Assembly: GCA_038135065.1 (NCBI GenBank)
Contig: JAYPWI010000026.1
Location: 1-53,637, forward strand
Length of the DNA stretch: 53,637 bases
Direction of reading: 5' to 3'
DNA from: JAYPWI01 sp038135065
GTDB lineage: Bacteria > Actinomycetota > Acidimicrobiia > Acidimicrobiales > Poriferisodalaceae
Notes under the pieces: generated by a model
Told to the model about the DNA's origin: nothing
Database searches by the model: none
The model's input: only the letters and a program-made list of their open reading frames with translations
Position numbers and translations under genes: made by a program
Part shown: piece after piece, positions 1-7,747 of the stretch
Numbering within the stretch: position 1 is the first letter of the stretch
Layout: each line of letters opens with the position of its first letter

Positions 1-55
1 GCTCGCGGTCGGGCACCGGCGCCAGCTGGCGGGGTTGTCCGGGCATGTCGGCGAT
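1..55. repeat. 55-bp exact copy of an internal mscS segment (assembly seam)
   Basis: The first 55 bases are identical to 7876-7930 inside the mscS gene, and identity stops abruptly at base 56 (a versus g at 7931). A perfect match of exactly 55 bp at a contig edge is what overlapping k-mers of a k=55 de Bruijn assembly leave behind. It is more likely an assembly artefact or graph branch than a biological repeat. Confidence 0.85.
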
Positions 56-229
56 AACACAAACATCCCCAACCCCGACGCAGTCGGGACAGCGGCCGGG
101 GGCATGGGCTGCCTGCCCGGCCGCAACGGGGTGCCAAGCCCTGGGACCCTTAGTGACAGCCCTACAGCGGGCTGCTCGCCGGCCGCCCCCGAACCGCGCA
201 CTGTGGTCGGTGTCGGTGGGTGATCGGGG
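56..229. other. Non-coding stretch at the left edge
   Basis: No reading frame here looks like a real protein. A perfect short hairpin is visible at 74-88 (CCCGAC, loop GCA, GTCGGG). It is followed by unstructured GC-rich sequence up to the stop codon of the minus-strand lipoprotein. I see no RNA gene. Confidence 0.5.
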
Positions 230-931
230 TCAGCTGCACTGCTGATAGGCGGCCATCAGAGGAGGATCGTCTTGGTCGCCCCAGCCGCCGTAGGCAGCTC
301 GATCGGCCCGCATGCGCAGGACCTCGCCCATGCCGAGCTGCTCGACCAGGAAGGTGACGATGCAGGAGGCCTCCTCGGGGCTCATGGCGTCCTCGACGAG
401 GAATCCCTCAAGCTCGGAGCGCATGTCTGATCTCGCACCGCAGTCGAAATAAATCGTTTCCACGGTGACCGAGTCGCGGTCGCTAAGGGGGCGATCGAAC
501 AGCAACGCCTCGGCGATGGTGTACACGCTGTCGGGCTCTGCTCCGTCGACAACGCCCAGCACGACGCACGTGGCTTGATCGCTCGCAAGTTCGTCGGATG
601 CTTCGAGGTGCTCGAAGAGGGCCCCACGGATCTCGGCGAGTGTGAGGTCGGTGACGTCGCCCGTCTTGGCGACCTCGTCCAGCTTCGCCTGGTCAGAACT
701 GGTCTTGGGCGGCTGCGTCGGCTCTGGTGTGGCCGTCGTCGCGGGTTCCTTCGAATCGCCCTCGGCGCCGTCGGGGCCTTCGGCGCTGGTTGGGGCTGGG
801 GCCGTGGTTGTCGTTGCGGTGGCCTCTGGATCCGAGTCATCGGCGGGGGATGCCTGGTCTGGCTCGGCGGCGCCTCCGCAGCCGGTCACCAGCGCCCCTG
901 CTACGACAAGGGAGACGAGAAGGTGACGCAT
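230..931 (-). CDS. Secreted lipoprotein with a tandem two-cysteine domain
   Basis: A 233-residue lipoprotein of unknown function. It begins with a hydrophobic signal (residues 4-17) and a lipobox VTGC with Cys18. A Thr/Pro/Glu-rich linker runs to about residue 80. The rest is two copies of a small helical unit: DQATCVV (Cys122) to Cys164 and EEASCIV (Cys190) to Cys232. The cysteines are exactly 42 residues apart in each copy, which suggests one disulfide per unit. A single copy of the same unit ends the zinc-ribbon membrane protein at 6608-7282. It is divergent from the HAD gene to its right. I do not recognise a named family, so the lipoprotein call is firm and the function is not known. Confidence 0.8.
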   Translation of the reverse strand: MRHLLVSLVVAGALVTGCGGAAEPDQASPADDSDPEATATTTTAPAPTSAEGPDGAEGDSKEPATTATPEPTQPPKTSSDQAKLDEVAKTGDVTDLTLAEIRGALFEHLEASDELASDQATCVVLGVVDGAEPDSVYTIAEALLFDRPLSDRDSVTVETIYFDCGARSDMRSELEGFLVEDAMSPEEASCIVTFLVEQLGMGEVLRMRADRAAYGGWGDQDDPPLMAAYQQCS

Positions 932-1045
932 CCGCTCAGTGAAGCAGATGCGCTCCCCAAAAAGGGTTTGGGAGCCACCTCTGCCACCTCATGGGAGCGG
1001 TCCCGCCCCAGGGACGGGCCGCCGATTACGGTCGGGTCGGTGGCG

Positions 1046-1699
1046 GTGACAGCGCTGGTCCTGGATGTCGGTGGTGTGCTGGTCGAATCGCCGTTCCATG
1101 CTGCGATCCGCTGGGTTAGGGAATGGGACCTCCCGATGGAGGCCTTCGCGGCGCTGTACGCCGAGTACTCGCGGGTGGTCGGGCCCGACGAGGAGCCCCC
1201 CATCTGGCACCAGGTCGAGTGCGGGAAGGTGCCCTTGGCCACCTTCGTCGAGGTCATGCGCTCGTCGTTCGAGACGCTGCTGCCCGAGGGCCATCGGGCT
1301 CGGGGTCTCACGGTGGCGGACTTCAACCCTTTCGCTGGGGCAACCGGCCATCCCGAGATGGAGGACCTGGCCCGACAGGCGCAGCGGGAGGGGCTCGGTA
1401 CAGCGATTCTGACCAACAACGTCGCCGAGTGGGGGGCGTGGCGTGAGGTGGTCGACCTCGAACTGTTCGACCATGTGGTCGATTCGTGCGAGGTCGGACT
1501 GCGCAAGCCCGACCCGGCCATCTACCAGCTCACCGCCAACCGGCTCGGCGTCGCAGCGACCCAAATCCTCTTCCTGGACGACCATGGCGGCAACGTGGCC
1601 GCCGCCCGAGCCGCTGGGTGGCGCGCCATCGAGGTCGGCGAAGACATCGCCGCCGCAGCCGACGATGCTCGGCGGGTGCTGGGATGGGAGGTGGCGTGA
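1046..1699 (+). CDS. HAD-family phosphatase
   Basis: A haloacid-dehalogenase-type hydrolase of about 217 residues. Motif I is LVLDVGGVL at the N-terminus: the nucleophile Asp is present, and the +2 residue is Gly rather than Asp, as in the subfamily-IA YihX/epoxide-hydrolase-like group. Motif II is the TNN segment (LTNNVAEW), the Lys of motif III lies in LRKPDPAIY, and motif IV is LFLDDHGGNV. The substrate cannot be read from sequence. The reading frame stays open far upstream, but only the part from GTG 1046 (GTG 1040 is equally possible) is homologous to HAD proteins. The stop overlaps the GTG start of the next gene by four bases, so the two are probably co-translated. Confidence 0.85.
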   Translation: MTALVLDVGGVLVESPFHAAIRWVREWDLPMEAFAALYAEYSRVVGPDEEPPIWHQVECGKVPLATFVEVMRSSFETLLPEGHRARGLTVADFNPFAGATGHPEMEDLARQAQREGLGTAILTNNVAEWGAWREVVDLELFDHVVDSCEVGLRKPDPAIYQLTANRLGVAATQILFLDDHGGNVAAARAAGWRAIEVGEDIAAAADDARRVLGWEVA

Positions 1700-2860
1700 C
1701 CGACATCACCGCCGAGCGAGAGCAAGCCTGCGAACGCTGGTTCATCCGGCGTGGCCTGCCCCTGTTCATCCACCGCTACAACGCAACCGAGGACGTCTTC
1801 ACTCGTGCGTTGCCCGCCCTCTCCCTGGTGNNNNNNNNNNCTGCTGGTGGCCACCGACACCGACTGGAGTCCTGCCCAGAATGCCGGGGCGCTGGGGCTG
1901 GGCCTCGCCGTGATGGCCAGCGGCTTCGCCCTCGCCAACCGTCTCCGGGGCCGACGCCTATTCCAGCGCCCGCAGAACGTCGGGGTGTGGGAACTGAGTG
2001 TCTTCGTCCTCGTGCCCGCCCTACTGCCGCTACTGATCGGCGGCCGCCTGCGCGGGGCGCTGCTGACCATCGCGTTCAACCTGGTCCTCCTCACCCTCAT
2101 CGCTGCTGTGATCACCTTCGCCGTCATCCCCATGACCCGCTGGGCCTTCGCGCACACCTTCGAGGAGATCGGCGGGCTCCTGCGACTCATGGCCCGAGCA
2201 CTGCCCCTGGTGCTGGTGTTCTCGATGTTCATCTTCCTCAACGCCGAGCTGTGGCAGGTAGCCAACGACTTCACCGCCGTGTACTTCTGGCTGGCCGTCG
2301 GCGTGCTGGCCGCCGTCGGATCGCTGTTCGTTCTGCTCCGCCTGCCCAGGGAGGTCGACGCGCTCGGGCGGTTCGCGTCATGGAGCGAGGTCGCCGAGGT
2401 GCTGTCGGACTCACCTCTCGAACCCGACGAGGCGGAGGCAATGCAGGGTCGCCCCGATGCTCCGCCCCTGGCCCGGGCCGACTGGTTCAACGTCGGCCTG
2501 GTCTGGGTGTTCAGCCAGGGAGTCCAGATCGTGCTGGTCGGGCTCATCGTCGGCGTCTTCTACCTGGTGTTCGGCATCTTCACCGTGCGGCCCGAGACCA
2601 TCGGCCAGTGGACCGAAGGCGAACCAGAGATCTGGTGGGCCATCGCCGACGGCCTGGTTCTCACCGGGGAGCTGGTGCGGGTCGCCGGGTTCATCGCAGC
2701 GTTCAGCTCACTGCAGTTCGCGGTCTCGGCAGTCACCGATGACACGTACCGTGACGAATTCCTCGGAGAACTCGTGCGTGACGTCCGGGAAGCCTTTGCG
2801 GTGCGGGTCCTTTACCTCAACTTGCTGGGGGTCAGTGCCCCGCCAGAGCCGGACCCCTAG
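1696..2860 (+). CDS. Multi-pass membrane protein, interrupted by an assembly gap
   Basis: An integral membrane protein of unknown function, about 388 residues. Translation from GTG 1696 (overlapping the HAD stop) gives a soluble N-terminus (ERWFIRRGLPLFIHRYNATE) that reaches the N run in frame 1. After the gap the protein continues in frame 2 with several hydrophobic segments (around 2010-2060, 2070-2125, 2200-2245, 2285-2335, 2500-2585 and 2640-2725). The two parts share one frame only if the true gap length is a multiple of three, so 10 Ns is a placeholder and the frameshift is artificial. A conserved-looking hydrophilic loop (residues VDALGRFASWSEVAEVL) lies between membrane parts. It ends at TAG 2858, convergent with the next gene. 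Confidence 0.75.
1831..1840. other. Assembly gap (10 N)
   Basis: Ten consecutive N bases inside the membrane-protein gene. The frame on either side differs by one, so the real gap length should be a multiple of three if the gene is intact. Confidence 0.99.
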
Positions 2861-2930
2861 GCGGTGCCCTGACATCGGCGCAGCCTCACCGATCTAAGGT
2901 TGAGACGACTCCGGCGCACCGCCTCGGGCC

Positions 2931-3578
2931 TCAGCGTTCGGTTCCGCAGCCGGTGCAGAAGCGGTTCGTTGGGACCAGAGGTCCGGTCCCGCATGTGGTA
3001 CAGAACGGCTGGTGGCTCGGCGGCGCGGCACGCTGATCGGCTACCTCAGCTTCGAGGTCGGCGGCGAGAGCATCCTCGCCGAAGTGGCGTGCCACTGTCG
3101 CCGCGGCCTTCCAAAGGGTGCCGGGGAGCGGCGCGCCGAGGCTCCGATGGTGAGCGACGCCGGCCGCAATCGACTCGATGGCTCCGGCAGGGTCGTTGTC
3201 GAGGCGGGTGAACGCGTCGAGAAGCCAGACCACCTCGTCGGTCGGCCCATGAGCGATCCCGACCTGTGCGAAATACTCGACCTCGTCCCAGGCGAGGCTG
3301 TCGAAGCGTTGCAGGGCAACTCGGGTGGCCAGCTTGCCGAGGGCGGCACTGAGGTCGGGCAGGTCCGAGTTGCTCATCCGGAGGAAGTCATCTGCGTGAC
3401 GGACCAACAGGCCCAGGTCCAACGGGTCCGATGCCAGGTCGCCCAACGACCACCGCGGTACGGGCCATTCTCGCGACAGCCAGGGGGCGATCTCAGGGTG
3501 GGGTGGGGCGAGGCGGAGGAAGACCCAGTGGGTTGCTGGGAGGTCGGGTGGAACTGTCTCATTCGTGGTGTCGGTCAC
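2931..3578 (-). CDS. Unknown protein with C-terminal zinc ribbon
   Basis: A 215-residue soluble protein. Residues 1-185 are mostly helical in appearance, with no motif I can assign. The last 25 residues form a Cys4 zinc ribbon (CTTC at 193-196, CTGC at 208-211). The start ATG overlaps the stop of the 989-residue membrane protein upstream by four bases (3575-3578), so the two are translationally coupled and probably act together. The next gene upstream also carries a zinc ribbon, at its N-terminus. It could be a cytoplasmic partner or regulator of the large protein. Function is unknown. Confidence 0.75.
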   Translation of the reverse strand: MTDTTNETVPPDLPATHWVFLRLAPPHPEIAPWLSREWPVPRWSLGDLASDPLDLGLLVRHADDFLRMSNSDLPDLSAALGKLATRVALQRFDSLAWDEVEYFAQVGIAHGPTDEVVWLLDAFTRLDNDPAGAIESIAAGVAHHRSLGAPLPGTLWKAAATVARHFGEDALAADLEAEVADQRAAPPSHQPFCTTCGTGPLVPTNRFCTGCGTER

Positions 3579-6544
3579 TGTCCACCTCCGGATTCGGCGG
3601 CGAGTTGGGTCAGTAGGAGATTCTTCGCAATCAGGGCCTCGCGGAATCTGGGATGCTGCGGGGGCAGGTCGGCCAGCGCCTCGAGCTGCGCCACCATGTC
3701 GCGGATGCGCTCGGGGTTGCTCTGACCGATGACGGCGAGCATGTGGTCTTTGACGTGTGGGGCCAGGTTCGGCATGGCATCGATCTCGGCCGCCACGAGC
3801 TGGGCCGGGCTCGGCGCACCAACGGAACGGGCTGCGCTGCTGTCCAGATTGCTGGCCGTGGCCGTTGCGCGGTTCACCTGCTTGCCCATCTGGCGTTGCT
3901 GCTCGTTCAACGATCCTGACAGATTGCCCCCTCCACCTGGATCGTTGGCCTTGTGTTGGGTCACACCACCAAACTGACGGGACTCGGGCACCGTCGGTGG
4001 GGCATCTCCCGGGCGGGGGTTGATGAACTTGCCCGACATGATTTCGGGTGAGTCGGGCCCGTTTCCCTCGATGCGGAGCTGATGGCGGGTCTGGGACACC
4101 CCCATGCCATCCAGTGCCTCGTCGGCGAATCGGTTGATCTCCGCGGTGGAAGGTTCGACAAGGGAGCCGTCGGCTCGATGGATGACCACCGTCTTGTCGA
4201 TGTCGTTCCCAGGAAGTCGGCTGCCTGACGGGCTGTACACCTCGACGAGGTCACCGCCCTCCGTTCGGTAGGCCGACACGTTCCACTTCCCGGCTCGCTC
4301 CCGGGTGGCTGCGGGGATGTCATCACCGAAGAGATCCTCGACCTTGGTCAACGGACCACCAGGGGCCGCAGCGCTGGCCATCCCGTCGGTCAGGTCGTTG
4401 TCGAAGCGGATTCTGACATCGATGTACCTCTGGCGAACGTCGGGTGGTCCGGTCATCAGACGCTTGTGGGCAAGGGTGCCCGGCGATTCTTTCAGCGCTT
4501 CCAGCATGATGTCCCGCTCCGGCACGCTGCCCGGCTCGGTGCGGGCAAAGCGGCTGGCACGACCCTCGGCGAGTTTGTTGGCCCGGTCCCAGGATTCGCG
4601 ATTTTTGGCAAAGTCTGCTGCGTTCTCGGCCGTATTCCGGGCTGCTTCGGCGGCCCCCCGTAGCTGCCCGGTCTTCGGCCGCATGGAGTTGACGAGGGTG
4701 TGGGCCTTGGTGTCGATGCGCAGAGCCCGAAGGTCGCCTCGCATCGACACCAATGTCACAAAAACGGTGAGGAAGTTACCGACCCGGTCGGTGGTGGTGC
4801 TTTCGGTGTCCTGGCTGTCGACAATGCCCTTGATGCCGAGTCCCTCGTAGAGGGCGGCGACGGTGGCGTCTGCGAGGTCACGAAACGTCTGGCCGGTGTC
4901 GTTGCGCACACCGTCCCACAGCTCTCCGGCTGCCTCTCCGGATCCGGCGAAGCCCCCGAACAGCAGGTTTGCGCCCTGCTCGAACGTTGCCGAGCTGACC
5001 CCCTTGACCGTGTCACCCAATGGTTCTCGGGACAGCTGACCGATGTCCCTGCCGAGTTGATCCACGGAGCGACCGATGCCGTCGGAGATCTTGCCGGGAA
5101 GTGAGGTGACAGCTTCGGTGAGCTCATCGACGCTCTTCAGGTTCTCCTCCCACCACAGGTCCCAGGTTGAGACCTCCTCGGTCGGGGGCGGTGGGACAGG
5201 GGATGGTCGGATCGCTGGTCGGGGTTGCGGGCCCGGGGCAGGGGCCGCTGTGGGCGCAGCCGACGGGGCCGTTGGGGGTGGCGTGTTCGGTTGGGGTGCG
5301 GCCGGGCGCCCCGCGGTGGGGAGGCCACCCTGGGACGAGCGGAAGATCGAGATGAGGTGCACCAGATTGGCCACGAGTCCCGCGATCGACAACCCACCTG
5401 ATGCCAAGCCGTACGGGTTGTCGAGCGGGTTGCCGTCGGGGTCGGCGGTGGTCAGGCGCTCCCAGATGCCGCGGAGCGCTCCGGCAGGGTCGTTGAACCA
5501 TGCAGCAGAGCCTCCTTGGGTCCCATCGAGCACGGGAACCCACACCACGATCGAATACGAGCACGAAAAACTGTTGTCGAGGACACTTACGAAGAACGGG
5601 CTGATGCTTTGCACCTCGACCACGATCACGTGGAGGCCGCCGCCCACCAATCCCGCGCCGCCGTTGTCGTACACCACGTCGATCATGTCGGGAAACGATC
5701 GATTCCGGGTCCCCGTCCCGGACTCGAAGATGTCGACTCGCGGCTCGCCGGTCCGCTGGAGATACCCCAGGGCGCTCGCCAATCCCCCGGCGCGATCGAG
5801 GGGGATGTGGGTCACCCCGGGGGGTATGTCGGTCGGGTCGAGGTCAGCTCCGATGAGGGTTCCGAACCGCTCCAGGTCATCGCTGGAAGCGGGGGTGCCC
5901 GACACGGCGACCGGGTACCCCGTCACCACGCCGCGGAAGCTCTGCTCGTCACCCGCATCGGGGTGCATCGCCGAGCGGTCGACCGTCACGTCGAGGTCCA
6001 AGGAGGGGAAGGCCCACACCTCACCTGGCCCGATGGTCTCACCGGTCCGCCCGTCCACTCGCCAGACTCGGCCCGTCGTGTCGATCGTGACGCTCGGTTG
6101 GTCGCCGACCTGCACGAACCAACCGCCGGAAGGGTCGTCCAGGGTTCGGCCTCCCAGGCCGAAGGTGCACGGTCCCGCCTCGACACCCCAGGTGCCCGTC
6201 TGCGCAGCAGCGGGATCAGTTCGGACCATCGTGATCGCGATACCTGCAGCAAGCACCAGGACCCCGGCCGCCAGGACCGACCTACGTCCCCGTCGCCTGG
6301 ACCACCACAGCCCAAGATTGTGGGCGAAGGTCGGCGAAACGATGCCTCCGATGGCAGCAGCGAGGGCCGCTCTCGTTGCCATGGTGTCGGCTGCGAACAC
6401 GGCGACGCCGTACTGGACCGCAACGAGGTAGCCGCCGGCCGCCGAGCACGCTCCAGTGATGGCCCCGAACACGCTGGCACGCAGGCGCCCGATCACCATC
6501 TCACAGCCCACCCGGTCCGGAGCCCGCAACCGCTGCGGTCGCAT
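3575..6544 (-). CDS. Large multidomain membrane protein, unknown function
   Basis: 989 residues from ATG 6544; ATG 6499 (residue 16) is an alternative start, and neither has a good ribosome site. Three hydrophobic segments lie at about residues 25-100, ending at an AAAQ that looks like a cleavage or exit point. An extracytoplasmic-type domain rich in Gly/Val/Thr covers about 110-350, another hydrophobic helix (GLSIAGLVANLVHLISIF) lies near 390-410, and a Pro/Ala-rich linker runs at 415-455. The helical, charged C-terminal half includes GNDIDKTVVIHRADGS, which is a DxD pattern. The architecture (membrane anchor, exposed domain, Pro hinge, large variable C-terminus) recalls secreted effector or contact-dependent proteins, but no toxin fold is recognisable. 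It sits in a minus-strand trio with two zinc-ribbon proteins. Confidence 0.75.
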   Translation of the reverse strand: MRPQRLRAPDRVGCEMVIGRLRASVFGAITGACSAAGGYLVAVQYGVAVFAADTMATRAALAAAIGGIVSPTFAHNLGLWWSRRRGRRSVLAAGVLVLAAGIAITMVRTDPAAAQTGTWGVEAGPCTFGLGGRTLDDPSGGWFVQVGDQPSVTIDTTGRVWRVDGRTGETIGPGEVWAFPSLDLDVTVDRSAMHPDAGDEQSFRGVVTGYPVAVSGTPASSDDLERFGTLIGADLDPTDIPPGVTHIPLDRAGGLASALGYLQRTGEPRVDIFESGTGTRNRSFPDMIDVVYDNGGAGLVGGGLHVIVVEVQSISPFFVSVLDNSFSCSYSIVVWVPVLDGTQGGSAAWFNDPAGALRGIWERLTTADPDGNPLDNPYGLASGGLSIAGLVANLVHLISIFRSSQGGLPTAGRPAAPQPNTPPPTAPSAAPTAAPAPGPQPRPAIRPSPVPPPPTEEVSTWDLWWEENLKSVDELTEAVTSLPGKISDGIGRSVDQLGRDIGQLSREPLGDTVKGVSSATFEQGANLLFGGFAGSGEAAGELWDGVRNDTGQTFRDLADATVAALYEGLGIKGIVDSQDTESTTTDRVGNFLTVFVTLVSMRGDLRALRIDTKAHTLVNSMRPKTGQLRGAAEAARNTAENAADFAKNRESWDRANKLAEGRASRFARTEPGSVPERDIMLEALKESPGTLAHKRLMTGPPDVRQRYIDVRIRFDNDLTDGMASAAAPGGPLTKVEDLFGDDIPAATRERAGKWNVSAYRTEGGDLVEVYSPSGSRLPGNDIDKTVVIHRADGSLVEPSTAEINRFADEALDGMGVSQTRHQLRIEGNGPDSPEIMSGKFINPRPGDAPPTVPESRQFGGVTQHKANDPGGGGNLSGSLNEQQRQMGKQVNRATATASNLDSSAARSVGAPSPAQLVAAEIDAMPNLAPHVKDHMLAVIGQSNPERIRDMVAQLEALADLPPQHPRFREALIAKNLLLTQLAAESGGGQ

Positions 6545-6567
6545 CCCTGCCGATCATGCCGGCAGGG
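6545..6567 (-). other. Inverted repeat abutting the start of the 989-residue gene
   Basis: CCCTGCCG (6545-6552) pairs perfectly with CGGCAGGG (6560-6567) around a 7-nt loop. It touches the ATG at 6544. No T-tract follows on the minus strand, so it is not a classical terminator. It could attenuate read-through from the upstream gene or mask the ATG 6544 start. Confidence 0.4.
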
Positions 6568-6607
6568 GCTGCCTCAGGCCTGGTGGGCGACGCCCCGGAT
6601 TGGGGCC

Positions 6608-7282
6608 TCACAGGCACTGCCAGAGTGCTTCAATCAGGAGGGCATGGTCTGCCTCGGTCAGATCGGTCTCGTCCTGCGCTTCGAGCATGCGTCGGAGCTG
6701 ATCGACCCCGGCGTTGGGCAGGATCGCATCCACGACACACACCGCCTGGTCGTACGTCAGGTCTCCATCGGTCGAGAACGCTTCGACGAGCAGGTCCCGG
6801 TACGGCTCCACTTCCTCCCTCGACGGGTCGACCGCAGAGGTGCCAGCAGCAATCTTCGAGGGACGGTTGTCGGAGGAGGACACCGTCGCGGTCGGCGCTG
6901 AGGACCCTCCGGCTTCCTCCGGAGCGGGCTCCGAGGTCGCCGCGGTGCTGGATGCTCCGTTCTCGCTCGCCGTGGTCGATGCATCGGCGTCGGAGCCGAG
7001 CACCCGCAGGGTGATGGCGGCAACCCCCACCGAACCGGCGACCGCTATGACGCCGGAAATCAGTTGCAGGAGCAGTCGTCGACGGATGAAACGGCCGATG
7101 GGCTGGGTTGCATCTGGGTCGACGGCACGGCCGACCTCGGAGGGCGCGGCGGTCGGCTCGGTAGCCGGCTGGCGTGCGGAAACAGAGTGGTTCGGTGCGC
7201 TCTCCAGCGACCCGCCACACGAACCGCAGAACCGGTTGTCGGGTTCGGCACCGCTGCCGCAGTGGGGACAGAAGCTCGACAT
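6608..7282 (-). CDS. Zinc-ribbon, single-pass membrane protein with exported two-Cys domain
   Basis: A 224-residue protein starting at ATG 7282, preceded by GGAG at good spacing; the frame is open further upstream but lacks a ribosome site. Cys5, Cys8, Cys19 and Cys22 (FCPHCG, FCGSCG) form an N-terminal zinc ribbon. A Pro/Thr-rich linker leads to one membrane helix at about 70-87. A Ser/Thr-rich stretch then precedes a C-terminal domain with two cysteines 41 residues apart (YDQAVCVV to ALWQC). This domain matches each unit of the lipoprotein at 230-931. The layout (ribbon inside, helix, exported domain) resembles membrane sensors or scaffold proteins. It is the first gene of the trio ending at 2931. 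Confidence 0.75.
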   Translation of the reverse strand: MSSFCPHCGSGAEPDNRFCGSCGGSLESAPNHSVSARQPATEPTAAPSEVGRAVDPDATQPIGRFIRRRLLLQLISGVIAVAGSVGVAAITLRVLGSDADASTTASENGASSTAATSEPAPEEAGGSSAPTATVSSSDNRPSKIAAGTSAVDPSREEVEPYRDLLVEAFSTDGDLTYDQAVCVVDAILPNAGVDQLRRMLEAQDETDLTEADHALLIEALWQCL

Positions 7283-7348
7283 GGGCGATCTCCAGATCAC
7301 GTCGAGGGGACACAACACCCTTTTGCTGACCGTCGGCCCAACCCCGTC

Positions 7349-7377
7349 ATCCTTGAGCACTTCAGCACCACTGACAA
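7349..7377 (-). promoter_or_regulatory. Candidate promoter for the zinc-ribbon membrane gene
   Basis: On the minus strand TTGTCA (7372-7377) and AAGGAT (7349-7354) are separated by 17 nt, about 67 nt upstream of ATG 7282. The -35 box is close to consensus and the -10 is weak. This is a pattern match only. Confidence 0.3.
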
Positions 7378-7452
7378 CGCCGCAGGGCTGCGTGCCTGCG
7401 CCCGAGCAGGACGGCGGGGCAGAGGGTCGGGTCCTCCCGGCACACTGGTGTC

Positions 7453-7731
7453 ATGCGGGTGTTGTCACCACGGTGGTGGTTCGAGAACCGAGAGACCGGA
7501 GAGATAACTGTTGCCCAGTTCCCCAATTGGCCCCTGTGGGGCATCGCCGCCGGGTGGTTACTCGTCGCCCTTTCCCCGGATACCTCGCCAGTGGTGCGCA
7601 TCGCCGGGTGCGTCGTCGTCGGACTGTGGGGGTACTGGGGCGCCGACGAACTACTCAGGGGAGTGAACCCGTGGCGACGACTGCTCGGCAGCGCGGTCCT
7701 GGCCTGGCAGATCGTCCGGCTGATCACATGA
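7453..7731 (+). CDS. Small membrane protein
   Basis: A 92-residue protein with two clear hydrophobic helices (about residues 25-41 and 46-64) and a Trp-rich N-terminus (SPRWWFENRETGEITVAQFP). No family is recognised. It starts at ATG 7453 and ends 16 bp before the stop of the convergent mscS gene. The ribosome site is weak. Coding is supported by the coherent hydrophobic profile and the absence of a competing frame. Confidence 0.6.
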   Translation: MRVLSPRWWFENRETGEITVAQFPNWPLWGIAAGWLLVALSPDTSPVVRIAGCVVVGLWGYWGADELLRGVNPWRRLLGSAVLAWQIVRLIT

Positions 7732-7747
7732 GCCCGGTGTCGTCGGG

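Noticed and set aside
575..1045. N-terminal extension of the HAD phosphatase
   Set aside because: It is antisense to the lipoprotein gene, has no homology, and the HAD motif I begins right after GTG 1046.
5076..6431. A 451-codon plus-strand open frame
   Set aside because: It lies antisense to the 989-residue gene, has Arg/Ser/Pro-biased composition and no recognisable domain. Long shadow frames are common at this GC.
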